A stretch of 64,000 nucleotides of DNA from assembly GCA_036345935.2 (NCBI GenBank), contig JADWOT020000005.1, positions 20,376,369 to 20,440,368 of the forward strand, given 5' to 3'. Below, piece by piece: positions 22,824-37,200 of this stretch. Under the pieces are notes generated by a model, which saw only the letters and a program-made list of their open reading frames with translations, did not search any database and was not told where the DNA came from. This stretch comes from Taenia hydatigena (Eukaryota; Platyhelminthes; Cestoda; Cyclophyllidea; Taeniidae). Each line of letters opens with the position of its first letter. Within the stretch, counting starts at the first letter, position 1. Both the position numbers and the translations under genes were made by a program.

Positions 22824-24863
22824 GGTGCTGATCCCAACAACCCTTCCCTTGCCCCACCGACCCCCACTGTGGTTGGTGCTGTTGCAATCGGTGTAAGTTG
22901 CCACGTGGCAGGGGTAAGTCTGACTAGAAAATTCCTTATTTTGTCAGAAGAAGGAGACAAAGAATAAACTTACCTTAGTCACAATCACATATCCGATCTA
23001 TTTGACAGGACGGAATGACCTCCATGGGGTGGAAGGATGAGAGTCAGTGATTCTCCGCTATCACAGAGTGGCATAGGGTCTTCTCTTGCCCCGAAAGAGT
23101 AGAACCATTCCCATGGCTCACTGGTTCACTTGTACTGACTGTTACCCCAAGAAAGATCATCCTGGAACACCCTTGGGACGCCTTCAACCAGTGAACGATT
23201 CCGTCTTTCGTCTACCACACTCACACACGTCAAGCATAGTCTCTTGAGGATGAAGAGGTGCATTCCTTAGGTATATAAAACCGAGAAATTCGCTTGTCAT
23301 TACCGAACGCACATCAATCAGGCACGTAATCTGATAATAAACGATTGCGTCAACTGCATGGCGTATGTTATTATGAGGTATGTTGAATGCGTGAATAAGA
23401 ATTTGGCACCTGTAAGGAATTCACTTACCATGCGCTATTGCCCTCTATGTATTCTAGCCAATCAGAATGCACAATCTCGTCGTTTTGATGACCCCACGGT
23501 CCTCTGAAGCTGGTTCATCACCCCATCGTGAAATAGTTAGGCTGAGCTCACATCATTTGGCCTTAGCCGAAATTTTGTGATGAGAGGGTGGGAGGTGTAA
23601 TAAAAAAGCAGTAAAGACCTGTTCTGACAGACTGACACAAATATACAGGCGTGACAAGCTCCTGCGAGAAACTCAGAAATTTGTTCATTTGCCTGAGGTG
23701 TCACAAACTCGCCAGGAGGGATTAATAGGGAAGACACTGAAAAGTACTATCGAAGTTCCAGTTCCAATTCGTTTCACCCTGTTCTACCATCCGAGTGGCT
23801 CCTACAACCTCTGATGTCGCCCGCGGAGGGGTAGAACTTCGTGACAAACCAAAAGAATAGAAAGGGTCAGGCAGATTACAAGGGAATCGATGACAGGTTA
23901 ATGTTGAAGGCGTTTTGAGGTCAAAAATATGGAAGTAAAGCCGCAACACTTAAGCTGGCTCGGCAGGCGTGGACGCGAGTCAAAATTTTGCCTAAGATCA
24001 TTTACAGTTGAACACATAAATCATCCTCGACAGCCCTACGTCACTACCGCCTCCCTTCTCCTACACCTATCCATCCAGTGATGGCTCTTCTTCTTATCAA
24101 GTCTCCACTAATTTAGATTTTTTAAGACGCGATTTACCAAATTTTGTAGTTACACCTCGTGAAGCTAAGGCGGGTCAAAGTCTCGCACTTAAAGTAGGCG
24201 ACACTCATCCTGAGAGGTGGGTAAACAAAGACAGCTGTTAAAGCGCCATTTTGTGTGCCTACGCGGCTTAAATTCATCTCCTCGAAAAAAAGTAGCAATA
24301 AAAAGGGAGTGACTCCAGAAGCTCCAATGCAGACATGCTTCTTTTCCCTCGTTTTTTGCGAATGACTACCGAGACATGTGTGCTTGTCGGACGTAAATGT
24401 GACCCTCAAAAACGCAGCGTATATTGACGGGCGAAACTTATCTAAGCGCTTTAAGGGTCGCAGATAACAATAACACAGTTGCGGTTGTAAGTGTGATAGA
24501 ACGCCTGTCTGTTTACTTTCGTGCTGCCCGACAGAGCAATCGATACCCGTGTGGGCAAGCCTTTCAAGTCAAAGTAACTAAAAATAACTAAGAGGTTTGA
24601 CAATCTGAAAACTCTGACTTCATTCACTTAACTACTACCCTCTCCAGGAAACAAATACGGAACCCACTCGTCAGGGCGACACACCACCTCTGACCTCGGA
24701 AGAACTGAATGCTGTGCGTGGGAAACGTTCCGCTGTTCCACGTCCACTCAAATTTAGCCATCTGGTTAGGCACCAAGTTCTCATTAGCGCGTTAGAGAAT
24801 GAGGGTGAAGAACCAATCAGAAATTGCCCCAAAGCGCATGTTTGCACGCATCCACATAACTAG
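22824..24863 (+). CDS. Candidate two-exon 3' end of an unknown gene
   Basis: Possible exons are 22824-22892 (acceptor ATCAG, donor GGT|GTAAGT) and 24648-24863 (acceptor CCCTCTCCAG, stop TAG). Both are phase 0. The translation would be a Pro/Ala-rich stretch joined to TPPLTSEELNAVRGKRSAV and then PRPLKFSHLVRHQVLI. AATAAA lies about 165 bp after the stop, just before the kinesin gene. I recognise no family. Support is splice-site quality and a protein-like composition in the second exon only. Confidence 0.27.
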
Positions 24864-25224
24864 GCCAGTGGATAGTATGAGTCATCGGGAGGTTATCGAT
24901 TTTCAATCAATCCATTTCGGCAGGACGATACTAACACGCAAAACTGGTATTTGCAAGGGTTTTCATGGGAATGTTTTTCTTGTGTTTTACAAAAACGGAG
25001 CGGATTTGTGCAGTAAGGTTAGATTATTTAATAAAAAGTAACTCACTATCTCTTCCACTCTCCCAGAAGGCCATTGGGTCATTAATCGCGTGAATAGTAG
25101 ACTCTGCAAACAGTGGGCAAGTGAAGCACCGTTAAAACATGCAAACAAATCGATAATCAGGTCACGTGGGTCCGCGTGCGTCCGCGTGTCCGCTTGCGTG
25201 GATGGGTGCATACGGGAGACCGTC

Positions 25225-28200
25225 ATGGCGGAAAATGTTCGAGTTATATGTCGCATTCGTCCCCTCAATTTGGAAGAGATATCGAAGAAGAAGGGTATCT
25301 GCCTCAGCTGCCTCTCCCCCACATCCGTTGCCATTGGGGTGAGTTTCTCTTCCACCTATCAGTAAAAAATCGATAATTGCCCATTTTTTAGACAAGAGTG
25401 TACACCTTTGATGCCGTCCTTGATTGCGTCAACCAGGAGGAGGCCTATGAAACAATTGGCAAGCCCCTAATTGACTATGTGATCGGTGGATATAATGGCA
25501 CGATCTTCGTGTATGGTCAAACCTCCAGTGGGAAAACGTACACAATGGAGGTAATTTATGTTCCCACTTTAGTACTTTCCCCTCATTTTTTTGAAGTGGT
25601 AAGTGGTGGCAGTGCAGGCATATTTGTGGCATGAGTCATGGTTCCCACTTTAAATAGTCAGACATTTGGCCCGCACATGACCTTACCGAGAAATTTTGAG
25701 GATATCATGGCATCACTTCGTAAACGAGAACATTTTTGGTGTGCCAGACATCCTAAGGTGGGGAAAAACGCATTTACTTTTGTCCCAGAAGTAACTCCCC
25801 TCCCAAACTCCTACTCTCTTTCTCCCCTTTCTGAGGAATCTTGGGAGTAGGTACAAAATGGAATACCTCTCGGGCGAACTTGACAACCATTCGATCTAAC
25901 AGTTGGGCGTGGTTATTGTTCCTACGCCCAATTGAGGAATTTACCAAACAATAATAAATTTCCTTTCTTTTCCTTCGCCATCCAATTCATGAGTCGTCCC
26001 TGCCTTTCCCCTCCGCCTCACGTTGTAACCATGCCACTTCCGACCCAAGGTCTGGAATGTTTTCTAACATTCTGGATCAGCTGTTTGTACTTTTAAACGT
26101 TCCTGAGATTCCACCAATGAAGAAGTTTAGTTTCATTTACCTTTGGGGTACTTTAATTAGCTCTGTTAAACCGGTACATGAAAGAAAAAGTGGGTACGTT
26201 AAAGCATAAAATCTCTCCGTAATTCGTATACTCCTTCCCTTTTTTGCTATCACCACTTCTCTTGAGACAATATTGAGGTGTTCGTACATCCCGTGGACTA
26301 ACCCAAACGGTTGTGAGTTAGTGCTATCAGCGCGCAACGGAGTCTGATTGCTGGTTGGCATTTGACAAGCCCTGGGACTCCCCATTTCCCGGCTTTGAAG
26401 CATAACGTGCGCTGTCCCATTGGTCACTTGCCATCAACGCGGACGTGCACGTCCCAGACACCGAAGGCGGTGGTTCAATGGCTCATCCCCAGACAAGTGG
26501 ACCAATCAGGAAGGCACGTATTACACACCGAATGATTTTCGCTCCGTCGACTTTGATGACCTTGAAATGCCCTTATTTGGATAGAGTTAAGAGATGGCTT
26601 GTGCACGAAGACTAATTTTTCTGCTATTTCTGAAAAAAAACTTGAGATGATAATGTCGGCCAACAAAGTTTCAGTGCTTACTTTCCCCTTATCGTGTGGC
26701 AAAATTTTCTTGTCTCTGGAACATTTTCCATGTTGTAGGGCGAACTACAGTCCATAGAGTTATTTGGAGTGATTCCTCGGATCCTGGATGACATCTTCAA
26801 TCGAATCCAAACATTGAGTTCAAATGTGGAGGTCAGATTGAAGGTAAGTTCTTGAAGAAAAGGAAAGGAAATAAGGCTTTTTAAAATCCCTAGGTCTCCT
26901 ACATGGAACTATACATGGAGAAGGTGAAAGATTTGCTTAATCGTAAGTCTGCAGGCTTTTTTTTCTAGTCGCGTCTTTTAAAATATAGCGTCGAAGAACA
27001 ATTTGGTCATTTGTGAGGACTCGAGAAAACAAACTTTCGTGAAGGTTAGTTCTTCCTTGTCCTTTTGGTCCTAAGACCATGTATTGGCGAGAGCAAGAGA
27101 CCTGACGCATACATTCTCCATTAAAGTACAGCCAAAAATTGATAGTTAAAAGGGTCTTTGAAGCGTTATTTATTTGGGATAAAACCGGCTAAACTTTGAC
27201 AGTGGTCAACTAGGGAATCTACTAAGGCCTTGCGAATTTGTAACCTATCATTCTTAACCAAATTACAATGTAGGAAGCATCGTCATTCATTGGCATGCAT
27301 TTGGGGATGTTGCTTTTACAATAATGGAACTTTAATGGAGGCAAATTCATCGAAAGATACGCTTTAGTTGATGTCACCCTCCACTTTTCTCCAATTGGGT
27401 GGTTAAAGGACAAACTCATTTCTAAAAATTGCTGCTCAGTCACGAGTTTATTGCTGTTATTTCACGCAACTTAGGGTCATGTTAAAGGTCATGTGGCCAC
27501 GAACCTTTGCGTGTGTTCACTCTCACTTGATGCGCTTATAATGAGCGGCTCGTCAACTTGTCGAACTCACTCTGAAATGGCCATCTAGATGGAATTAAAT
27601 ATGAAGATATCTTCCCATGGGCGGATAAACTGAGGCAGGTGTTGACACGATCGCGATCGAAGCCTGTTAAAGGAAGGAAGTCGATCACCAAAGAGGAATC
27701 AGGTGCTGTGCACCAACCTTGTCGTTTTAGCCTCAAACAATGCTATTTTTGGACAGCACATTACACCCTGTGATCATGATTTGATAGAGAAAGCATCTCA
27801 CACCTTTGTAATGTAGGACTCAGGTAGGCAGATTGGGACGTCACCTATATGTGACGATTGTAGTGAAAGCGTTAAGACGTAAGCGATGGGATCTAACAGA
27901 TCAATAAAGGAAAAATTCATTGGCTCCCTAAGTATAGCAGTCTGTCAACACGGTACACATCATTTATGCCTGCATTATATACTTGAATGTCGATCCTGAT
28001 TGAGATATTTCTACCTTGTCGGCTATGCAGGCAGAGGTTAAGTCGGATCCAAGTCACTCGAAGGTGGTGCTGAGATTGGAGAGAATATGATGATGGGATT
28101 CACCTCACAGATGACGGTGGCATGCACTATTTGGTTCAAGTGGTGTGGCATGTTAAGGAATGACATCACAAATCCACGAAATTTTTTTCAATCGCGAATC

Positions 28201-31200
28201 CATCAAGAGTTACGATAAATGCAACACAATGCGGATTCGCAGTTGTTGGCAAAGACGTAGAACCACAACAGCAGATCTGATCCTTCTGCCGTAGAAGGCG
28301 ACAGTTTTCTCCATTTTTCCATTGCCTGGTATGGGGACCGAAGCCTTCTACAGTGCTCTCAAATCACCTTTTTTAGAACATGGTGACGAAGAGAAGCGAA
28401 CAGCCTACCTTAGGGTGTGTCACTAATAAGATGTCAAGATGCGTAATGACAATACCTTTTCACTGTATCAACTTGAAGAGAAGTCAGGATGACGGAGGGA
28501 GAGTCATGGGCAGAGGCAAATGACAGTAAGCTTTAAAGACTGTTACGCTGTCAGCCTTCACCTACGTCTGTTGCTCAACCGACCAAATGATTGGTTGACT
28601 TTGGATGAAATAAGATGAGATGCTGTAAAAGATGGCCTCTGTACCTCAGCGTCTGGTTAGCAAAATCAGCATATCTATATCCACTTCTAAACCAGTCACC
28701 TCCCCATCCATAGTTTGGGGACATTCACCACTTCTTGGCCAAAGGATTCACGCTTGCTTTGAGTGAGGTGTACAGTAGATGCATTCGTTGGACTGCTAGC
28801 TTATCCAATCCACTCTATGATCCACACTCGAGGGCACGGAGCGAATGCTTGTTCTCCTCCCCTCTTCACCCTCTTCCTGAGCTATTGTGACCACAGACTC
28901 ATCATTTGAAAGGTTCTATTCATTACAGTACCCGATACCACCTCATAACCCAAAACTCATCCGGCAGTTGGGGGTTTTTTGCTCCCATTCCCACTCCCTC
29001 CACATTCTCAGCCTCGCCTTCATCCTTTCTCTGTTTCTTTCACTCATTTTCCATGTGATAAGCATTACTATGTCTTGCCACTGTCGGCAGACGTTCAAGT
29101 GCCGTGTAGAATAGACAGACGAGATGCACCAGATAGTGAGATAGCTGTATGCACACGTCTGAAAAAGCGCGTTGCATTCCTGCCACCGCATCTCCATCGA
29201 TCCCGTCAACCAGAGCATAATAGTTTCCCTTCAATTGACCTTTGCATCATCATCTTCTTCCAGTGTTGGCATCGAGAGGGTGTCCAAAACCAAGGGCATA
29301 AAAGATCCAATCGTCCTGGTATTTGTAAATCTCCAAACTCATCAGAAATGTCAAGCTTAACTATCAAGTCGAAGCAAAAAAAGAGAGTAAGCTCTCTTCT
29401 CGAGGCAGTAAAACAAGACTGACATCGTCGCACTTTCCCAATTTTAACTGGTTTGACATGAGATGACGTGCTTTGATTCGTCTTTCTTTTTGCAGGGGTT
29501 AACAGAGCGATGTGTGAACAATTATGGGGACATTTTAGATGCTCTAGAACAGGGGCGATTCAACAAGCACACATCACCTACGAGTAAGTAGGTTTGTCTC
29601 CCCTCTTTTTCGTACATCCTTGCAGAAACGCTTGTTCGATGGATGTTTAAATATGCCATGTTAAAAGCGCACATTCATGTCATCGACTCGGGAGTTCAAA
29701 ATGAGTCAAGTTGTCAAGTATTTACTATGACACATGTATGGGACGCTCGTTAGTATGCAGCATCCAAATTTTATTGGTATTGTGGACCAGCTGCCCTAAG
29801 GGAGAAGGCTGCATAGTCAGGAATGTATTCCATTACCCCATTCTCAGTCGTAGGGACTGTACAAAGAAGGGTGGTGTCTCTAACGTTCCAGGACACGACA
29901 GTGACGGCCGTTCTTACTGTCTGAATGTGGTTTTCGAATTTCTTGGGAAAAATAGCAATTTTTCCCCTTTTTTAACCATCTGATCATTGGAACTTCTTTT
30001 TCTTTGGGGAAGGGAATGTACGTGTAAACATTTGGCGAGGAGGGAGACATGGGCCGTCCCTTGCTCCCAGACACTAAGCATCATTTTTATCAATTTCACC
30101 TACGCAAGATTTTGTGGTATATTTTAAGGAGGCAGAAAACAGTCACTTTTCATTTCTGATTAAGGTGATTTGATTACCCGAATTCTCTTTTAATTACTTT
30201 GCACCTCTTGAATGAGTCACTTCAGTTTTGAGGTCATCTTAGATCCGACGGTAGAGTGCGCTAAAAGAAGAGCCGAGGCGTGTCTCGAGGATATCCAACG
30301 TAGTCGCAACTGGCTCAAATAGCTGATCAAACTGGAAGAGGCAAGAGCGGAAGGATAAGTCGAGCATGAAAGTTTTGATATTTTAGCAGAAAGAAAAAGA
30401 GTTTGTCTTAAAATAAACAATCAAATTTGTCCGGCTTAGGTAGGCTAGCAGGGTGTCACATGTATGTGACGAGACAGAGAAGGCAAAAGCATTACGCAAA
30501 CAAGGGATGCTACTTGACCGAAATGCAGTGTCATTTTCACCCGATCGTTTGAAGGTAGACGTCTTGTAGACGATACTTAAAATGGACTTTGGCAGGGACG
30601 ACAACCACTCGATTATTTTCTCCATGGACGACAAGTAGGCGGCAAGTTGAGTTTGTTTCCTGTTCTGCAAAACTCAACCTCCGAATAGGTTTACGAAATC
30701 TGTTTTTTACGGTGGTGAACAAGGCGCAAAAGAGGAGAGGAGGAATCGCCTTGCGCTGTTTGTTACGCCTCGTCTATCTGTCCTACTTGGCACCTAATTG
30801 TCTGTTCACATCGAGTAACAAGACATAGTGGAGCTTATCGCATAGAAGAGAAGAGGTAGAAATTGGGGAAGACGAAGATGAAATTGAGAAGGTGAATACG
30901 GAGTGAGAGGCAACACCTTTCTTACATCCAAAGTACAAAGCTTTTCAAGAGACGAGTAAGGTTTGGAGAGTGTTGGTACTTCAAGAAGACGAAGAGGAGT
31001 GGGATGGAAAGAAGGAGAGAAGTTTTCTTTCCATACCTTAGAGAGTAGGATATGAATTGGAGTGGCTAAATATCATCGAGCCGACGAACACATTCACGGT
31101 CTACCTCACTCGACGATGGAGTGGTAAATGCGTCTTGTCTCACCCGAAGTAAGCCAGTGATGTGGTCAGTCGGGCGTAGTAGGTTAAGATGGAAAACTTC

Positions 31201-34200
31201 AGTCTTGAAGGCATATCGTCACGCGCTCTCGTCTCCTTCGACTTCTTCCCAGTTGATGCAGCTGTAAATGAATTGTGTTGTCAAAATCAATCAGGAAATG
31301 ATTTGGAAAATTAATGCCATGTTGATGTGCCATTAGTGACATGCCTCTTAGGGAAGGCTACTTGATTTTCCTTGACGGCCTTTTTGATCTGGAAAGGATA
31401 ACCTTAAGGGAGCTTTTAAAGATATGGAGAAAACCACCGGCTCTACGTTGGCCAACAGGGGTGTCAGACCTTCTATGTTGGTCAAAGACGGAAGTTCATC
31501 GTAGTGTCCAAATTTGCGTCTCCTTTTCTAGCACTCACGAATCCTCGTGAATGTGCCGCGTTGTCTGGATGGATTTGCACTTGATTAGAACATCATTTTA
31601 GTCTTGAATACCAAACAACACCAGATTCAATTAAAGTGTTCCACTTTCGTCTATGCAGTGGCTTCCCGTAGCGTCGCTACTCCAATGTTACCACCACCTT
31701 CGGAGGGTTCAAAGGCTACGTAATTTCGGCTCCTACAACCGATAAGCCTAAAGTACTTCCTTTGGTCTATCCATCGGATCACATCGTTTACGTGTTAACG
31801 CCTTCTCTGCTAGCGTCACGTACTTGGCGTCTTGATTTGCTTACCTGAGCCCAAGTTGTAAAAACGTGACATGCATTCTTTGTCGGGTTGTGGTGACAAA
31901 GTGTAGCAGATGCAATGATTGCGTGTTACTTGAGTCTAAATAGACACGGTAGGTGCAATAGTCTGATTTCTTCTTGCTTGTCATGACAAAATCTGCCTTA
32001 GTGTCTGTGCCTACCACAGTTGTCGAAATAATCTAGAACGAAATTTCAATCTGTTACCCGGTCTGAATGACCATTTCAGGTTTGGTTTTACACGATGACA
32101 AGTGACTCATTATGAGCACACCCAGGCTCGTGATCGCAGGACCTTTGTCGTGACCTTACGATGCGTAAACTAACATGACAATAAAAAATCATGACTGATT
32201 TTTCTAGGGTTTGATAGTTCATGACACTTGTCGTGTAGTGCCATCCCAATGGCCTCTTGTCACATTTAATGGCTGCCCTCGCATATGGGTTTGACTGCCC
32301 TTTGTTTCTTTCGTTTTAATCATGCGTTAACACACGGATTGACCCCAGAAAAGCGCTGATTTAGGGAATAATGTGGCATTTTACCTAGGCGTTGAAATAC
32401 GTGAAAATAAAGATTTGCCTTGATTATTACCGTCTACGGTAAGCAGCTTTTATCAAGCACAAACATAGAGAGACTTTTTCCATCGCCCCGGAGGTAGTCT
32501 CCAGAAGTCGTGTTTGAATGCTCTAGGTTGGCATCACAGTATTATCTGCCCCTCAAAATTGCTTATTTGCAGAGAAGCTGGCAGGGATAATCCTCAAGTA
32601 GCTATGCCTTGAAGGTCACCTTGACATTCAGGTCATTGCATTTGCAGCAAGCAGGATTTGCCACTGACCAGGAGGCATTAAAGACCTGCACCCTTCACCT
32701 CTGGAGGTATAATCAAATTTCTTCTGGTTGCTGGCTTCTTTTGACAGAAGTGCACACTTTCTTGCTGTGAAAGTTCTTCCAACTACGTTTTATCGGTGAG
32801 GCGAGGGTGACGGTTGCTCTCTCCAAACGCGTAGCCCACGGGAATTAAATTTAAAGGCAGCGGTAAGGAAAGAAAAGAGGATTCCATGCGCACGAGTGCC
32901 TTTCATCATCCAACCTCCTCAGTCACGAGGGCTGTATAATGGCAAATTTGGGGTATTTCCATCGATTCAGGCAGGCATTTAACAACCTTCGCTATTGTCT
33001 CGAAGACGACAGCAAAGACCCTGTGAAGGTAAGGAAAGAAGAGGAAAGGAGAAAAAGGCGTCGATTTTGCCACAATTTGACTGGATTTGAACAAGGTGCA
33101 ATTTTTCTCTTCTTTTTTCCTTCTGTTCAGAGGCGGAACACCCGCCTCCCTCTCTCCATCTCCGCCTGTATTAACACACAAGGGACGGGTGTCGATGTCA
33201 AAGGTTGTCACATCAGATCACGCATTCACATTCGTCTTTACGTCTCTGTATATTTGGCGCCTAGTCCTACCTCCTGTGTTATCCTGAGGTGAGTGTGAGA
33301 TAAATGAAAAGCGGAAGAGAAAGGAGAGGGAAAAGGAAACAACAAATTGATTGACCTTGAGACATCCTTATTCCCTAATGTGGGTGCGTAGAGCCAATGC
33401 GCTTGGCGCTCGACAACAAATTTTCCTTTTCAGTCGATGAAAGCGTAATCCAGTTGATTTTCTCACTCACGTCATATTTTAAACGGCCTTCTTTCTTCTG
33501 GTAAATAGTCACCTCATTTTGTCATGTCAAAATGAAGCGACGTGCATTTTTTGGAGTCAAGGAAGGAGAAGTCGCCTTTGGGATTGTGAATCTTCTTTGG
33601 TGGACATATGGATGTTAATCTGTGCGGCGGTGTTTCGCGCCTTTCCTAAGTGGTATTTGGAAAAGATTTTAAAAATCTTGACGCAAACGTTTTTGATAGG
33701 TTGACGAAATTGACATGCTCGAAGTAAATCCACTGATGAGCGATGGCCTCTTTTGAAGTTACACCACCCTATGCCAGTATGATATGGGAAGAAGGGAATG
33801 CGTCACGAGGCGAATAGCTATTAGTGGGCGACTAATGAAGCTATACTTACTGGCTTAATGTAGACAGCCTCATTAATGTTCTATGCTATCTGGCATTTAT
33901 GATAGGCATGAATCGTCGAAGTTCACGGAGTCATTGCATCTTCACCGTAATCATTGAACAGAGGTGCTCCCAACTCAATGAAATCGTGCTAAGTCGACTA
34001 AGTTTGGTCGACTTGGCGGGGAGTGAAAAGGTCTCCAAAACACGAGCTATGGGCAACACCCTGAACGAGGCCAAAGACATCAATCGATCGCTGTCAACGT
34101 TGGCAAATGTCATTAATGCCCTTGTGGATGGAAGTGTGAGTGCAGATGCAGAAAAATTATTCAGCGCAGTAGGCTAATCGTAAAATTTTAGTGTCTATTA

Positions 34201-37200
34201 TCAGCTCTCAAACTGCCAGTTTTTTGCTTATTATCAAACTCCAAGACTAAATCTGAATGTCGCAACAGGACGCGCCATGTTACTTACCGAAAATAAGTAA
34301 CATTTAAATATGAAATGGTTAATCATAATTTTATTCCCCTATTTTTTAATGAAATTGTCACCAAGGCATTGATGGCAAACCAGCTTGGAGAAGACGCTAG
34401 AAGGGTATTTGAAATAGCCTCTCAAAAGGGCAGCTCTTATGTCCTGACCTGACAAGTTCGGCGAGAAGGTGAACCTCATGCACTTGGCGGTGGATGGTAT
34501 GGAAGATAGGAGTACTGATCAACTTTTTCAGCGTCCTCCAAACCCTCTAGAAGTGTAGTGCAGCAGGAGATCCATTATTAATGCTTACAGTCAGGCAGCA
34601 ATAAAATCCAGCTGAAGTGCAAACCGTGAGGACTGTAGAACTTGCGTGAATTAATGGTGCAAATAAAACAATTCATGAAATCCCTACAGAGTTCTTGTCC
34701 ACTTTTGTTATCACCGTCTTCACCCATCTGTTTTGAAAGTAGCAGACTTTGTGGGCCTCGAGGCATTAATTGCGAGGCAAACTAGAAGGCAGTATGCTTA
34801 GTCTTGTTTAGTCTTGTTAGTCTTATTCCGCTACAAATCAGTAGCATCTTTACAATGTAATTGCCAGTAATCGTACATTATCTGTGTGCAGTTGTTGAGG
34901 CGCCAATCCAGCACAGATTTTTTTTGTTTATCCGTACTTTGTTCGATTTCATGAATATGTTTCGGTGTCCTCCCTCCTTTCCTCAGTAGGACTGGCACCC
35001 CTAACGGCAATATATTAATTTTCAGGTCCTTGGCCCATCCACTGTAAGGGAGCTTTACCCTTACACGTACAGGAGCAGGAGGTTTTTTTCTCGTGGCACC
35101 TATTTTTCGCTACTATACCCTACACACCATTGGACGCTAGTCTTTCTGCTTTGATGCGATTTTCAAATGAGTTTCTTGTCAGACTAAAATGAACGTTTAC
35201 GAGGCATATTTAGACACGTAAAAAAATGACTTTTGCGCCGTATACTATCGGCCCTCTTCTCCCTCCTTCCCTTCTTCAAATCTTAGCATTCATTTCTGTA
35301 GCGCCACGTACCTTATCGGAATTCCAAGCTGACCCGAATCCTGCAACAATCTCTGGGTGGAAACACGAAGACGACTATTGTCATTTGTGTCTCGCCGACA
35401 GAAGCCAACGAATCAGAGACCAAATCCACCCTCCACTTTGGAATGCGAGCAAAGGGTCTGAAGAATGAGGTTAAGCGTAATTTTGCAACGAGGAGCAACC
35501 AATGGAAACGGCTCTACGAGAAGGAGCATGAGTCTGTCGCCCTCCTGAAAAGTGTTATCGGTCGTCTTGAGAGTGAAGTTGGACGTTGGAGACGAGGCGA
35601 AAGAGTACCCAGTTGTGATTGGTTCAAACCGGAAAAGCACATCTCTGCAACTGATAATTGCATCAACTCATCTGCATCGGTGGGTGCGAACTGTCTAATC
35701 ACTTACTGTCAGTACATTTTATTTTATCAATGATTCCATGCTTTCAGAATTCCTCCGAACGTGTACAGGAGGCGATGCATCGAGAATTGAATGCGAAAGA
35801 AGCTTTAATTTTACGTCTCCAGCAGGACAACAACCAGCTACGGTCAGTGATAGCTGATCAGAGACTCAGTGAAGTCAAAAAGCCAGGTTCCAAATCGCAA
35901 GAGGACTGTGGAATCCTAAAGGTGGGTAGGCGACGATGTTATTCGGTAATACCTTAGGATGAGTTAGACCTGAAGCAGAGGCAACTTCGCGACCTGTCCG
36001 AAGTGATGGAGGACTTTGCCTTAAAGCTGGAGGCAAAGTCGAGTCAAATGGAGGAGTTGATGAATGAGGTGACTGGGCTTAGAGCCACCCTAAAACAGTA
36101 CCAAAAACAAGATCACTTTGAAGTGGTAAATTTGAAAAAGGGCATCGCTAAAGAGCTGCACGAGATTGCATCAAAACTCTACCGTGTCAGTAAAGTCTGG
36201 ATGCCTTCTTTACCAGTAAGTCTCGCTCCTTGTCTTTTTGCCTACTATAAGCGAGCAATTTGGAGCATTTGTTTGCTTAGGTGCATGGGGAGGGAAAAGG
36301 CACCAATCTGCTTGTGCAGCACTCCTCAACTCCATTCGTCGAATAGCCATGGTTAAATCTAATGATTACGGTTCAAGGTCAACAGAGTTATCGAAACCCC
36401 TCCTCCTCCATTAACCCTCTGTTTTGTCTGGCGTTTGAGGAATGAGTGTTAGGCGGTGGTGGATTGATCAAAGTTAGGTGTATCACAATCTTTCACAGTA
36501 GCAGAGCATTGCGTGTAACTAATGGCAGATTGGTAGTCAAGATTTTTCCGAGCATCTTTGAAGTAAAGATTGTGGACACCACTGACTAAAGGGATGTCAT
36601 ATGAGAAGACAATTAAAAGGTTGACAATCAGTCCAAAAGCGATTGCTGATTGGCTCGTGACCTTTGTGACCCAGATTTGAGTGGATACGCTCGTCGTCTG
36701 AATTTGCAAGGGTGCGTGGAAGAAAAGTTTTTACCTCAAAGGCAACTAATTCGTCCGTGAGAAGACTTGAGTGATTTGGCTCTGTCCTCTTGACCACCCT
36801 ATAGTTTTACCCTTCTCTCCACCTTCCACTTTTCTTTTGGAAGTATCTGAACAGAGTCGGTCTCTAAAGCATTTTCTTCTCCCATCGTTGACATGCCATA
36901 TTCTACCATAGGAGCCCCATCTTCCACCCTATACCTTCAGCTGTTTCCTTTGGCAGGATTAAGGATGTATTAACTTCTGTAATGTGATTAAAAGTGGTGT
37001 TATTTTAAAGCGATTTTATTCCTTCCATATTTGGTACCTTTTTGAGCTTCTATTGGCTACCTGGGGTATATTCACTCCTTCCAGCCTTCCAATTAGCCAG
37101 TTTTGAGGTCGCTAATAGTTTCCAATTCTACCAATCAATTGATTTTTTAAGAGTTATCTTGGAGATCTGCTCCAAAAAATTCTACTAATTCTAAGGATAG

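Noticed and set aside
25090..25224. Upstream start for the kinesin giving a 45-residue N-terminal extension
   Set aside because: The extension is low in family likeness. [10 protein letters not shown] at 25225 matches where kinesin-1 motors begin.
29260..29340. Duplicate kinesin switch II exon in intron 5 ([12 protein letters not shown])
   Set aside because: The similarity is limited to about ten residues, DLAGSE is missing, and the kinesin alignment has no gap here. Probably coincidence.
32939..33027. Extra kinesin exon ending in AAG|GTAAGG in intron 6
   Set aside because: Exons 6 and 7 already join in phase with no missing motor residues, and the frame has no kinesin similarity.
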